64,000 bases of DNA from Holophagae bacterium (GTDB lineage: Bacteria; Acidobacteriota; Holophagae; Acanthopleuribacterales; Acanthopleuribacteraceae): assembly GCA_029263455.1 (NCBI GenBank), contig JAJCXM010000008.1, positions 558,001 to 622,000 of the forward strand. The letters are read 5' to 3'. Made by a program: the position numbers and the translations under genes. Shown here piece after piece: positions 52,016 through 60,593 of the stretch (positions are counted from its first letter, which is position 1; every line of letters begins with the position of its first letter). The notes under the pieces are model-generated. The model was given only the letters and a program-made list of their open reading frames with translations. It made no database searches and was not told the origin of the DNA.

Positions 52016-52427
52016 TTAATGCACGGATGAGCTGAGGTAGCACTTGATTTGAAGGTCCTTGATGAAGAAGTTCGCCCGCTTCATTATAGATGATTAAGTA
52101 AGGCAAGTCTTTTACCTGAAGGTCCACGGCAAGGGCCGACTCAAAGGAAACGATATCGAGCTTGAGGATAGCAAGCCGAGATCCATAGGTGCGTTTCAAA
52201 TCTACTAGACTGAGATCCAAGACCTTGCAGGGCGGACACCAATCAGCAAAGACGTCGAAAACCGTGTATTGTCCTTTACTTATGTGCTGGCTCAAATCGA
52301 TGGGTTCGCCATGAGTGAGCACGGGAAAACTGATCGGCTTGTCGTCACGGATATTTGGCCCAGAACAACTGATAGAAGCGCCAAGCAAAAGTGAAAGGGT
52401 TAAGACGATTTTTAGTTTCGTGCCCAT
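52008..52427 (-). CDS. Thioredoxin-like lipoprotein
   Basis: A 139-residue protein with a lipoprotein signal (LTLSLLLGASISC, lipidated Cys21) and one thioredoxin domain. FADWCPPCKVLD carries the dithiol (CPPC), and KDLPYLIIYN supplies the cis-proline. Position behind a lipobox places it on a periplasmic membrane face, where it would act as a thiol reductase. It is first in a two-gene unit overlapping the ECF sigma gene by 8 nt, so redox state and sigma activity may be linked (inference). Confidence 0.85.
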   Translation of the reverse strand: MGTKLKIVLTLSLLLGASISCSGPNIRDDKPISFPVLTHGEPIDLSQHISKGQYTVFDVFADWCPPCKVLDLSLVDLKRTYGSRLAILKLDIVSFESALAVDLQVKDLPYLIIYNEAGELLHQGPSNQVLPQLIRALNE

Positions 52428-52510
52428 TGGTAAACCTTTCAGGTTGAATCAACGACGTAGGTTATGCCCGCAATAACGTGCATTTCGCAAAAAAGAGACG
52501 CGAATCACTT

Positions 52511-52516
52511 TATAAT
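52511..52516 (+). promoter_or_regulatory. Probable -10 hexamer for the SPOR gene
   Basis: TATAAT lies 52 nt upstream of the SPOR gene ATG. There is no clear -35 at standard spacing. Confidence 0.35.
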
Positions 52517-52568
52517 AAACTAGGTAGGTAGTCTGCACCAATGCCGGTCGATGGAGTAGCTTTTTCGT

Positions 52569-53192
52569 ATGGGTGATATTTACGTCTCAAAGAAAGTGAT
52601 GATTCAAATGATCATCGCTTCCGTAATCATCAACATCTTGTTCTTACTTTTAGGCATGGTCATCGGTAAAGACGATAACCAATGGCAGGAGCCTACCGGT
52701 GCCAACTCAACGGAGCAAATAAGCAGCAGCATACAAACGATCGACAGTGAAGATCCCATCGAAATGGAAATGACTATTTTCGAACGGGATCGTGAGAGTC
52801 GGCGTAGTGATCCCATCGACGTTGATTATCTCGAAGATAAACAAACATCCAAGCCTGATGAAAAGCCTAAAGAGCCGCTTGTGGTGGAGACGAAGAAAAC
52901 CCCAGTTCCTGTGCAGAACAACTCACCGCAACAACGAGTTTCTAATCCGGTTGGCTCAGCTCAGGGTGGCTACTATATTCAGGTCGTCGCTTCCAAAGAT
53001 CGTGACAAGGTCGAGAGTATGCGGGATCAGCTGGCGCGCTCTGGCTATCGCGTTTTTATCACGCAACAAGATAATTGGGTGAAACTGCTGGTGGGCTACT
53101 TCCCGGATTCCAATGCGGCTAACGTACAAAAGAAAGAAATTGATCGGGAACTGAAGAAGGCGAAAGTCAATAGTTGGGTACGTAAACGCTAG
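52569..53192 (+). CDS. SPOR-domain membrane protein
   Basis: A 207-residue bitopic protein. A short cytoplasmic N-terminus, one transmembrane helix (MIIASVIINILFLLLGMVIG), an acidic/Pro-rich linker, then a C-terminal SPOR domain (YYIQVVASKDRDKVESMRDQL, YRVFITQ, WVKLLVGYFPD). SPOR domains bind denuded glycan strands at division septa, as in FtsN and DedD. No other division gene is adjacent, although an amidase is encoded about 7 kb upstream. Confidence 0.87.
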   Translation: MGDIYVSKKVMIQMIIASVIINILFLLLGMVIGKDDNQWQEPTGANSTEQISSSIQTIDSEDPIEMEMTIFERDRESRRSDPIDVDYLEDKQTSKPDEKPKEPLVVETKKTPVPVQNNSPQQRVSNPVGSAQGGYYIQVVASKDRDKVESMRDQLARSGYRVFITQQDNWVKLLVGYFPDSNAANVQKKEIDRELKKAKVNSWVRKR

Positions 53193-53246
53193 AAACGTTA
53201 AAGGATGCGTTAGAATGGGTGCGTTTTTCATCAATGGAGGCCGCCC

Positions 53247-56200
53247 ATGTTTGCTCTTGTACCTGTCATTCTCATTGCCGTATTAAAACCGCCTTTCGAT
53301 ACGTGTCCAGAACCAAAGCAAGCTGATAAATTCGACGGATTAGCGTGGCGAGGTATAGGCCCTGCCCTGATGAGTGGCCGAATTTCTGATGTCGTGATCC
53401 ATCCAACTCGCACCTCCACCTGGTACGTGGCAGTTGGTTCAGGCGGTATTTTCAAGACTGAAAATGCAGGAACCACCTGGCAGCCTATTTTCGATGATCA
53501 AGGCGCCTATTCCATCGGCTGCCTTACGTTAGATCCGCAAAACCACGAAACGGTTTGGGTAGGCACGGGCGAAAATGTAGGTGGCCGTCACGTTGGATTC
53601 GGCGATGGTGTGTATCGCAGTCAGGACGGCGGTAAATCATGGAAGAACATGGGTTTAAAGCGTTCTGAACATATCGGTATGATCAGAGTGGACCCTCGCG
53701 ACTCGAATAGGATTTATGTGGCCGCACAGGGTCCTCTGTGGTCGGCTGGCGGTGATCGTGGCTTGTTCATGAGTCAAGATGGTGGCCAAACGTGGGAAAA
53801 GATACTGGGGCAGGGTGAATATGTAGGTTGCAACGAAGTTCATTTGGATCCGCGAAACCCTGATGTGATCTACGCTGCGATGCACCAGCGGTATCGGAAT
53901 GTCGCTGTTTTAATGGACGGTGGTCCAGGCTCTGGTATCTTCAAATCGACGGATGCAGGTTCAACTTGGGTTCAGCTTAAGAGCGGTCTTCCCGAAGGCT
54001 CGCTGGGAAAAATAGGCATGGCGATATCACCCATGCAACCTGATGTTGTGTATGCAACGATTGAGGTCGGCGCGCGCAAAGGCGGCTTTTTCCGATCTCA
54101 AAATGGCGGTCACTCTTGGGAAAAGCGCAACGATTATTTGTCTGGCGGCACGGGTCCGCACTACTACCAAGAGATCTTCGCTAGTCCATATCAATTCGAT
54201 CGTGTCTATCAGATGGACGTTTGGATGCACGTAACCCACGACGGTGGTAAGACCTTTACCAAGTTGGGCGAAAAGAACAAACACAGTGACAATCACGCTC
54301 TGGCCTTTTCCAGCGTGAATCCTGACTATTTGCTTTCCGGTTGTGACGGTGGTCTTTACGAATCGTTCGATCAAGGCGCAACCTGGAAGTTCTTTGCCAA
54401 CCTACCAATCACACAATTCTATAAAGTGGCCGTTGACTACGATTTGCCTTTTTACAATTTGTATGGCGGAACCCAGGACAACAATACGCAGGGCGGCCCA
54501 TCGCAGACCGACAATATCAGCGGGATTCGCAATAGCGATTGGTTTGTGACCCTTTTTGGCGATGGACATCAACCAGCCGTAGATCCCGAAAACCCTGACA
54601 TTGTCTATTCGGAATGGCAGCAAGGGAATCTAGTTCGCTATGATCGTAAGAATGGTGAGATTACCTATATTCGCCCGCAACCTGCGCCCGATGAACCAGC
54701 TGAACGCTGGAACTGGGATGCGCCTATTCTTATTAGTCCGCATAATTCTGCCCGTCTCTACTATGCAAGCCACAGATTGTGGTGCAGCGAGGACCGAGGC
54801 GATTCTTGGCGTGTCTTATCGACAGACTTGTCGCGTGGCGAAGAGCGCCTGCAACAACCGGTCATGGGTCAGACTTGGGGATTTGAGGCGAACTGGGACC
54901 TTTACGCAATGTCTAATTACGGCAGCATCACCTCGCTGGCTGAATCGCCATTGCTAGAGGGCCTGCTTTATGCCGGAACAGATGATGGTCTGATTCAAGT
55001 CTCCGAGGATACTGGCAGCAATTGGAAGAAAATAGACGTTAAGAACATCCCAGGCGTTCCCGCCAATGCGTTTGTGAATGACATCAAAGCGGATTTACAT
55101 GATACCAATCGCGTTTATGTTGCCCTAGACAATCACAAGAATGGTGATTTTAGACCCATGCTCGCGGTTTCAGACGATCGCGGTAAAAAATGGAAATCCA
55201 TGGTTGGTGATCTTCCCGATAATCACTTGGTGTGGCGGATCGTTCAAGATCATGTAGATCCGAAGCTTATATTCGTTGGTACCGAATTTGGTGTGTTTTT
55301 TACGCGTAGTGATGGTGTGAATTGGAACGAGCTGAAAGGCAGCATGCCGCAGATCCCGGTGAGAGACATAACGATTCAAAAGAATGAAGATGATTTGGTG
55401 GCTGCCACTTTTGGGCGAGGCTTTTTTATCCTCGACAATATTGCGCCTCTCCGCCAAATTGACCAGAAAGTATTAGACCAAGAAGCGGTGCTGTTTTCTG
55501 TTCCAAAAGCATGGTGGTATGTGCCTCAACGTCCCCTGGCAATGGCTCCACAGGCCTATCAAGGAAGCGCATTTTTTGTGGCGCCTAATCCCGCCTTCGG
55601 AGCGGTTATCACCTATCATCTAGCAAAAGGATTCGTTTCTGCACGCGATCAAAGAATTGAAGCTGAAAAAAAGGACGGTAAGGGCAAGGTACCGAGTTGG
55701 GAAGTACTTAAGCTGGAGGAACAAGAGGATGCCCCGGCGGTCCTACTCCAGATACGCGACGATCAAGGCCAGCTAGTACGGGTACTGGAAGGTCCAGCCA
55801 AAGCCGGTTTCCATCGGGTAGCTTGGGACTTGAGGTACCCGAAGTTAGATGCCTGGAAACCTACTTCAGATGAGGACTATTTCTTGGGAGACCAGGGTTG
55901 GCTGGCCGCTCCGGGTCAATACGAAGTGCAGTTGTTTAAACGTATGAACGGGCAAACCGTGGCACTCTCAGAGCCTCAAACATTTGAGGTAAAACCCTTG
56001 CCAGGTTATGAACATCACCTTCCGGCGGACAGTCCGATTGAGGTCGCTGCCTTTTATCGCAAGATCGAAAGTCTGCAGCGTAGCTCAACCGCATTGCGAG
56101 CCCGCGTCGAAGAGACACGACTCCAGCTTACTGCGATGAAGGATGTCATTATGCGGTCAACCGCCGATCCAGCTTTACGCCAACACGTTTTGGCTATCGA

Positions 56201-56498
56201 AAAGGAGATTTATGAAATCGAGGAACGGGTGGCTGGCGATCGCATCAAGAATCGTATCGGTGAACCCGTAGCCACATCCCTAAGTGATCGTGTATTTGCT
56301 CTGTCGCTTGGTAACCTTTTTTCGACTAAGGGCCCTACAGCTAGTCACATGCAATTATACGAATTTGCAAAACAGGGGATTTCGGATGTAACGTCACAAC
56401 TCAACCATGTGAATGATGTCCTGATTCAGAAATTAGCCAGTGACATGGATGCGGCTGGGGTTCCCTGGTCTCCAGGTCGAAAAGTTGTGATGCCGTAA
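53247..56498 (+). CDS. VPS10/BNR-type beta-propeller exported protein
   Basis: A 1,083-residue exported protein; GGAGG lies six bases upstream of the ATG. A hydrophobic N-terminus precedes FDGLAWRGIGPALMSGRISDV, the standard opening of the sortilin/VPS10-like 'glycosyl hydrolase' propellers of Acidobacteria and Bacteroidetes. BNR Asp-boxes repeat throughout (SQDGGQTWEKI, STDAGSTWVQL, SQNGGHSWEKR, SEDTGSNWKKI, TWQPIF). A Trp/Tyr-rich middle and an alpha-helical C-terminal region (residues about 930-1083) follow. No hydrolase catalytic residues can be pointed to, so enzymatic activity is unproven. The next gene starts 2 nt later. Confidence 0.87.
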   Translation: MFALVPVILIAVLKPPFDTCPEPKQADKFDGLAWRGIGPALMSGRISDVVIHPTRTSTWYVAVGSGGIFKTENAGTTWQPIFDDQGAYSIGCLTLDPQNHETVWVGTGENVGGRHVGFGDGVYRSQDGGKSWKNMGLKRSEHIGMIRVDPRDSNRIYVAAQGPLWSAGGDRGLFMSQDGGQTWEKILGQGEYVGCNEVHLDPRNPDVIYAAMHQRYRNVAVLMDGGPGSGIFKSTDAGSTWVQLKSGLPEGSLGKIGMAISPMQPDVVYATIEVGARKGGFFRSQNGGHSWEKRNDYLSGGTGPHYYQEIFASPYQFDRVYQMDVWMHVTHDGGKTFTKLGEKNKHSDNHALAFSSVNPDYLLSGCDGGLYESFDQGATWKFFANLPITQFYKVAVDYDLPFYNLYGGTQDNNTQGGPSQTDNISGIRNSDWFVTLFGDGHQPAVDPENPDIVYSEWQQGNLVRYDRKNGEITYIRPQPAPDEPAERWNWDAPILISPHNSARLYYASHRLWCSEDRGDSWRVLSTDLSRGEERLQQPVMGQTWGFEANWDLYAMSNYGSITSLAESPLLEGLLYAGTDDGLIQVSEDTGSNWKKIDVKNIPGVPANAFVNDIKADLHDTNRVYVALDNHKNGDFRPMLAVSDDRGKKWKSMVGDLPDNHLVWRIVQDHVDPKLIFVGTEFGVFFTRSDGVNWNELKGSMPQIPVRDITIQKNEDDLVAATFGRGFFILDNIAPLRQIDQKVLDQEAVLFSVPKAWWYVPQRPLAMAPQAYQGSAFFVAPNPAFGAVITYHLAKGFVSARDQRIEAEKKDGKGKVPSWEVLKLEEQEDAPAVLLQIRDDQGQLVRVLEGPAKAGFHRVAWDLRYPKLDAWKPTSDEDYFLGDQGWLAAPGQYEVQLFKRMNGQTVALSEPQTFEVKPLPGYEHHLPADSPIEVAAFYRKIESLQRSSTALRARVEETRLQLTAMKDVIMRSTADPALRQHVLAIEKEIYEIEERVAGDRIKNRIGEPVATSLSDRVFALSLGNLFSTKGPTASHMQLYEFAKQGISDVTSQLNHVNDVLIQKLASDMDAAGVPWSPGRKVVMP

Positions 56499-56500
56499 GC

Positions 56501-57838
56501 ATGATTAAGCTCCTAATTGGCTTTTATCGAAGTCCAAGTAAGGCTGTGGGAAGCTTGTTGGATGGAACAAACCCTCTGCTCGCCTTAGGTGGTTTATGTG
56601 TTGCTGTGTGTTTTGTCTTTTTGGCTTTTGCCCTGCCTCTTTCTCAGTTTCAATTTGTCGTTAACCCGCAATATGAATCGGCGTTGCGCCAGTATGAACG
56701 GGAGCTTATTGAGTTAGGTGAGGATCCTAATTATGCCGCTGAATGGCTAGATGTTTCGTACTATTTACATGAACCGTTGCCGGTTGTTGGTCAATGGGGT
56801 TGGCTATTTTTTGACTTTTCTTTTCGAGCCAGCTTCTCGAAAGTCGTCACCGTCCCCTTTTGCTGGGCACCGTTCGTCATGCTCTTACTCTTCGCAAGGC
56901 GTAAATTGGGCGCGGCAGGAGAGCCCGTTTCGTTTGTCTCATTTGCCTCAAGTTCCGCAGTTGTATGGACGGCAGCCCATTTGCCATTCGCGCTAATTGG
57001 GCTCACGCTCTTGGTGATGTGGCCGAATGAATCACTCATCATGGTTTTGTTACTAGGCGCAAAGGCGGCTTTTGCAATTTTTGCCACATATCTGGTTCGC
57101 GTCGTTGGCGATTTGAGTTGGCGAGTTGCGGCAATCACCGTGACGCTCAGCATTTTGAGTGTGTTTCCTGCCATGCTGATGGATCGATCCACTTTCTTAC
57201 TTTTTTTGCCGGTAGTTTTTACTGCTTTTATGCTTTATCTCGGTGGCGGATTGAGCGATCTCAAAGGTAACGCCGGGGTAGGCGGTGATCTTAAGAAACA
57301 CTTGGCTGCGGTCAACGTGAATCCCCGCGATATCGATGCCCAACTGCAATTGGGTTCCATCTATTTACGCCGTCACCAATATGAAGATGCTGATCGTCAT
57401 TTTACGGTGGCCCTTCAAATCGACCCAACGGATCTTGATGCGTTATTCCATTTAGGTGGATTGAAACGTGCACAAGAAGAATACAGCGATGCGATCAAAC
57501 TCTACGAGCAAATACTTGAGGTCAATCCACGTCACCATCAGTGGGAGGCCTATCGTGAACTCGGAAGAACACTGTTTATGTTGGAGAATTATGCAGAAGC
57601 CAAAGAATCATTATCCAGTTATTGTAATCAACGTGGTTTTGATCCCATAGGCTTGACCTACTTAGCAGATGTTGAATTTGCATTGGGCCAAACGGCCGAA
57701 GCACAGGATCTCTACACACAGGCGATAGAAGCTGTGCACACGGCGCCCAGCTATCGAAAACATCAACTTAAGCAATGGGAACGAGAAGCCAAAAAGAAAC
57801 TAAAATCTTTGACTTCATCACAACCCAGCAAACAGTGA
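56501..57838 (+). CDS. Yip1-like membrane domain fused to TPR repeats
   Basis: A 445-residue protein. The first 250 residues contain about five or six transmembrane segments separated by a periplasmic loop, in a Yip1/DUF-like arrangement (LLIGFYRSPSKAVGSLLDGTNPL). The C-terminal part has at least four TPRs (AQLQLGSIYLRRHQYEDADRH, ALFHLGGLKRAQEEYSDAIKL, YRELGRTLFMLENYAEAKE). It would be a membrane-anchored scaffold. Starts 2 nt behind the propeller gene, so the two are probably translated from one mRNA. Confidence 0.75.
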   Translation: MIKLLIGFYRSPSKAVGSLLDGTNPLLALGGLCVAVCFVFLAFALPLSQFQFVVNPQYESALRQYERELIELGEDPNYAAEWLDVSYYLHEPLPVVGQWGWLFFDFSFRASFSKVVTVPFCWAPFVMLLLFARRKLGAAGEPVSFVSFASSSAVVWTAAHLPFALIGLTLLVMWPNESLIMVLLLGAKAAFAIFATYLVRVVGDLSWRVAAITVTLSILSVFPAMLMDRSTFLLFLPVVFTAFMLYLGGGLSDLKGNAGVGGDLKKHLAAVNVNPRDIDAQLQLGSIYLRRHQYEDADRHFTVALQIDPTDLDALFHLGGLKRAQEEYSDAIKLYEQILEVNPRHHQWEAYRELGRTLFMLENYAEAKESLSSYCNQRGFDPIGLTYLADVEFALGQTAEAQDLYTQAIEAVHTAPSYRKHQLKQWEREAKKKLKSLTSSQPSKQ

Positions 57839-57854
57839 TTTAGGAGTGATCGGC

Positions 57855-57890
57855 ATGGTCGCAGCTACCGCCGTAATAGCCAAGCAATGA
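57855..57890 (+). CDS. Possible 11-codon leader ORF
   Basis: ATG 57855 has AGGAG eight bases upstream and encodes 11 residues (MVAATAVIAKQ) ending in a TGA that overlaps the next gene's ATG (AATGA). The downstream gene has no Shine-Dalgarno site of its own, so translation of this mini-ORF may deliver ribosomes to it. Confidence 0.35.
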   Translation: MVAATAVIAKQ

Positions 57891-58630
57891 AAAAAAGAGA
57901 CTTGGTCCTTGCCCTATGTATCACCACCGTTTTTGCGGTATTAGCTGCCTGGCAGCGACAACATGTATATTTGATTCTAAGCGCCGATTTGCTGGTCGTG
58001 CTTGGCTGGATCGTATTTTGCCTACAGCGAAATCGACAACACTCTATTGCCTCGGTCAAGTTGCTAGATGAGGGGCACATAAATAACTTTGTTGAGAGGA
58101 TGGACGTGGAAATTCGCCAATTCATCCCCAGCCCCTACCGGAATATGCTCATCGTCAATCGCATGGCTGGCCTTTGTTATCTCGACCGCTGCAAAGAGGT
58201 TGTCGAAGTTCTGGAGCATACGTCAACCTGGCTATTTCACCCTATGTTTAAGCTAATTTATCTAAACAATATGCTATTCGCCCTGTGCATGAGTGATGCG
58301 GAAAGGGCGCGTGCATTCATAACTGAGCATGGCGAGACACTAAGAAACCATGGAAAGAAAGCAGTGGAGCGCTTCATATCCGGGACGCTGCGCATGTATT
58401 CTGTATTGGTTGAAGATGACAATACGCTCAAGCATGAATTGGCTAACACAGCACAGGATTCCGAGTCATTGCCGGCGAAATCCACCAACCTCTATTTACA
58501 GGCCAGGTGTGCTTGGCTTGAAGGTGACGCGGATTCGGCTGCTAACTTAATGCGACAAGCCAATGAGCTTTCACCTGAATGCCTATTTCAAGATCATCCT
58601 GAAAACAAATTCGCAATTAGATTAAGTTAG
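57887..58630 (+). CDS. Membrane protein with helical repeat region, unknown function
   Basis: A 247-residue protein with two adjacent transmembrane helices at the N-terminus (KRDLVLALCITTVFAVLAAW; LILSADLLVVLGWIVFCL) and a cytoplasmic helical region with TPR-like pairs near the C-terminus (LQARCAWLEGDADSAANLMRQ). Not recognised as a family. It lacks its own ribosome site and follows a tiny leader ORF. Third in a run with the propeller and Yip1-TPR genes. Confidence 0.6.
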   Translation: MKKRDLVLALCITTVFAVLAAWQRQHVYLILSADLLVVLGWIVFCLQRNRQHSIASVKLLDEGHINNFVERMDVEIRQFIPSPYRNMLIVNRMAGLCYLDRCKEVVEVLEHTSTWLFHPMFKLIYLNNMLFALCMSDAERARAFITEHGETLRNHGKKAVERFISGTLRMYSVLVEDDNTLKHELANTAQDSESLPAKSTNLYLQARCAWLEGDADSAANLMRQANELSPECLFQDHPENKFAIRLS

Positions 58631-58690
58631 TTTTCGAGCGGGCACATTTAACGATTTGTGCGAGTCGCACCAAAAAACCTTGGCCTATGC

Positions 58691-58705
58691 GCACTCAACG
58701 AGTGC
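58691..58705 (-). terminator. Hairpin between convergent genes
   Basis: GCACTC and GAGTGC flank a 3-nt loop, 15 nt after the minus-strand NHL gene stop. Reading on in that direction, a run of six T follows about 15-20 nt later (58671-58676), further than usual, so termination is plausible but not assured. Confidence 0.35.
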
Positions 58706-58719
58706 AGATGTCATACAAG

Positions 58720-59949
58720 TTATTGGGACACGCCTAGTTCTTTAAGCATGTTCACGGCATTGTTGTTGGCGGGATTCAGTTGCAATGATTTTTGGTAATA
58801 CTCGATTGCTTCTTTTTTATCACCTTTAACTTTGAATCCTTCAGCCAAGCTGTCCCAGGTGTTGAACGAATTCGGATAGTCTTCTGTATTTCGAGTGAAT
58901 ACTTGAATGGCATCGTCTGTCCGTCCCTGTTGTAGCAAGCTGTAGCCAATGATGTTGGTTTCGATTTGGGTGAATTTTCCTGGCCGTGATTCTTTATATG
59001 TACGATGGGCTTCGATGGCCTTCTCAATTCCGTGTGCTTTATCTGCTGCCATAAATGTTTCTGTCAAAGTCGGGAAAACGACGCGTCTTAAGGCACTTTT
59101 TGGTTGGGCTCGACTCCGCTGTATGAATGGAACGAGGTAATCGTTGATATAGAGTTCATCGCGCTTGGGGCTATAAGCAATCCCGTTTGGTGAGGAAAAA
59201 GAGGCCTCTTGACCATGACCGTCAACTGATTTGAATTGACCGTTTCCGGCAACAACCTGGACGTTGCCACTTTTCTGAACTCTATAGAGTTGATTAGATC
59301 GAAACCCAGTCACAAAAAGTTCACTGCCGACGATTACTAGATGACCAAGGCCGCTAGTTTGAATAGTCGCTAGAACACTTGCTTTTCCTTCTGGGTCTAT
59401 CTTTATGACGCGGCCGTCACTGAAATTCGCGACATAGAGAGATTCATCGCTGCCTTTTACCAAGCCATTGGGACAATTGAAAAGGTCGCTCTTAGCAATA
59501 ATCGTTAACTCCCTTTTTTGGTCCAAACGCACCACTTCGTTACCCGAACAATTACATATGGCGATATCGCGATTACTCAACTCAACGATGCCCACCGGTC
59601 CATTGAGTTCGGCCGTTAGTTGCTCGGCTGTGCCATCACGAGAAATCCTTATGGCGTTGTTGCCAAAGAAGTTGGATTGCAACAATCGTCCTTGTGAGTC
59701 GATGCTGTTACCTGATGCTCCGTAGAGGTCATCGGCGAAGACTTCAACTTGTCCTTGTGGGTCAACGCGCCATACTTTGTTGCCAAAGTCAGCGACGTAG
59801 ATATATCCAACTTGGTCGACAGCAACGCCGCCAACAGCACCGTCCAACTCGACTGCCAATGTGTCGACGTTCACCGTGTCGGACCCGATGACGGTCATTG
59901 GCAGCATGCAAATCAAAGCAAGAATCAGCAACTCGCGAACATTAATCAT
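58720..59949 (-). CDS. Exported NHL-propeller protein with C-terminal TPR pair
   Basis: About 409 residues from ATG 59949, which has AAGGA seven bases upstream; the open frame to 60078 has no support. Signal peptide (INVRELLILALICMLPMTVIG), then NHL/SMP-30-like blades (GVAVDQVGYIYVADFGNKVWRVD, NGLVKGSDESLYVANFSDGRVIKID, GIAYSPKRDELYINDYLV) and, from about residue 300, TPR-like helices (TWDSLAEGFKVKGDKKEAIEYY). SMP-30 metal ligands are not evident, so it is more likely a binding platform than a lactonase. Confidence 0.78.
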   Translation of the reverse strand: MINVRELLILALICMLPMTVIGSDTVNVDTLAVELDGAVGGVAVDQVGYIYVADFGNKVWRVDPQGQVEVFADDLYGASGNSIDSQGRLLQSNFFGNNAIRISRDGTAEQLTAELNGPVGIVELSNRDIAICNCSGNEVVRLDQKRELTIIAKSDLFNCPNGLVKGSDESLYVANFSDGRVIKIDPEGKASVLATIQTSGLGHLVIVGSELFVTGFRSNQLYRVQKSGNVQVVAGNGQFKSVDGHGQEASFSSPNGIAYSPKRDELYINDYLVPFIQRSRAQPKSALRRVVFPTLTETFMAADKAHGIEKAIEAHRTYKESRPGKFTQIETNIIGYSLLQQGRTDDAIQVFTRNTEDYPNSFNTWDSLAEGFKVKGDKKEAIEYYQKSLQLNPANNNAVNMLKELGVSQ

Positions 59950-60095
59950 TACGACGTCCTTATGAGGTTTTGATAGTGTACGGCCGTCAATGTGGAATGT
60001 TCTCTTACCGGATCCTATGCTTGACCTCGCAAACAATAACCTATTTTTGATAGGATGAATCTTGAGCCTAATAGTCAACTCAAATGTGGTGTCGG

Positions 60096-60593
60096 ATGAT
60101 TAAAAAACTATTGATAGGTTGCGGCATTATGGCTGCGCTTTTGGTCGCAATAGTGGGTGGTTTTGTTACCTATTTGGCTATACAGATCGAACGCGGCGAA
60201 ACACCCGATAATATGGTTTTGTTTGCCAATGAACTAAAACCTCCTGTCAAGTTAGCGATCGAACTAGCCATAACGCTCGATGTCGGTGAATCGGTTGAAT
60301 TCTACTATTCTTCTGCTCTTCTTGATCACCACGCGGATATGAATATTGTGACCAATAAACGGGTTATTTCGTATCAAGACGTGGAGGGTGATATTCAGCT
60401 CACCCAAGCGCGGTATCAAGACATCAAAGAAGTAGAAATTGTCGTTGAAGGATCATTCTCTATGGATACCGTTGTGTATATTACGTTGCACGAAGGCACG
60501 CCTTCATCTTTTCGCTTACTGCTTTCAGTAGAAGGGAATCGTGACCAAAGGGCATATGAATACTTGCGCAATCGTGTTGCCGAATTTCGCTAA
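60096..60593 (+). CDS. Single-pass membrane protein with PH-like domain
   Basis: About 165 residues from ATG 60096 (MIKKLLIGCGIMAALLVAIVGG, an N-terminal signal anchor); an ATG-less start at 60084 is less likely. The region with IVTNKRVISYQDVEG followed by YQDIKEVEIVVEG matches the 'TNKRV' strand pattern of bacterial PH domains. Function unknown. It converges on the phosphomannomutase gene, whose stop is adjacent. Confidence 0.55.
   Translation: MIKKLLIGCGIMAALLVAIVGGFVTYLAIQIERGETPDNMVLFANELKPPVKLAIELAITLDVGESVEFYYSSALLDHHADMNIVTNKRVISYQDVEGDIQLTQARYQDIKEVEIVVEGSFSMDTVVYITLHEGTPSSFRLLLSVEGNRDQRAYEYLRNRVAEFR

Noticed and set aside
58691-58705. GCACTC/GAGTGC repeat resembling CIRCE half sites
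   Set aside because: The spacer is 3 nt, not 9, the TTA/TAA flanks are absent and it lies downstream of two convergent genes, so it is a hairpin, not an HrcA operator.
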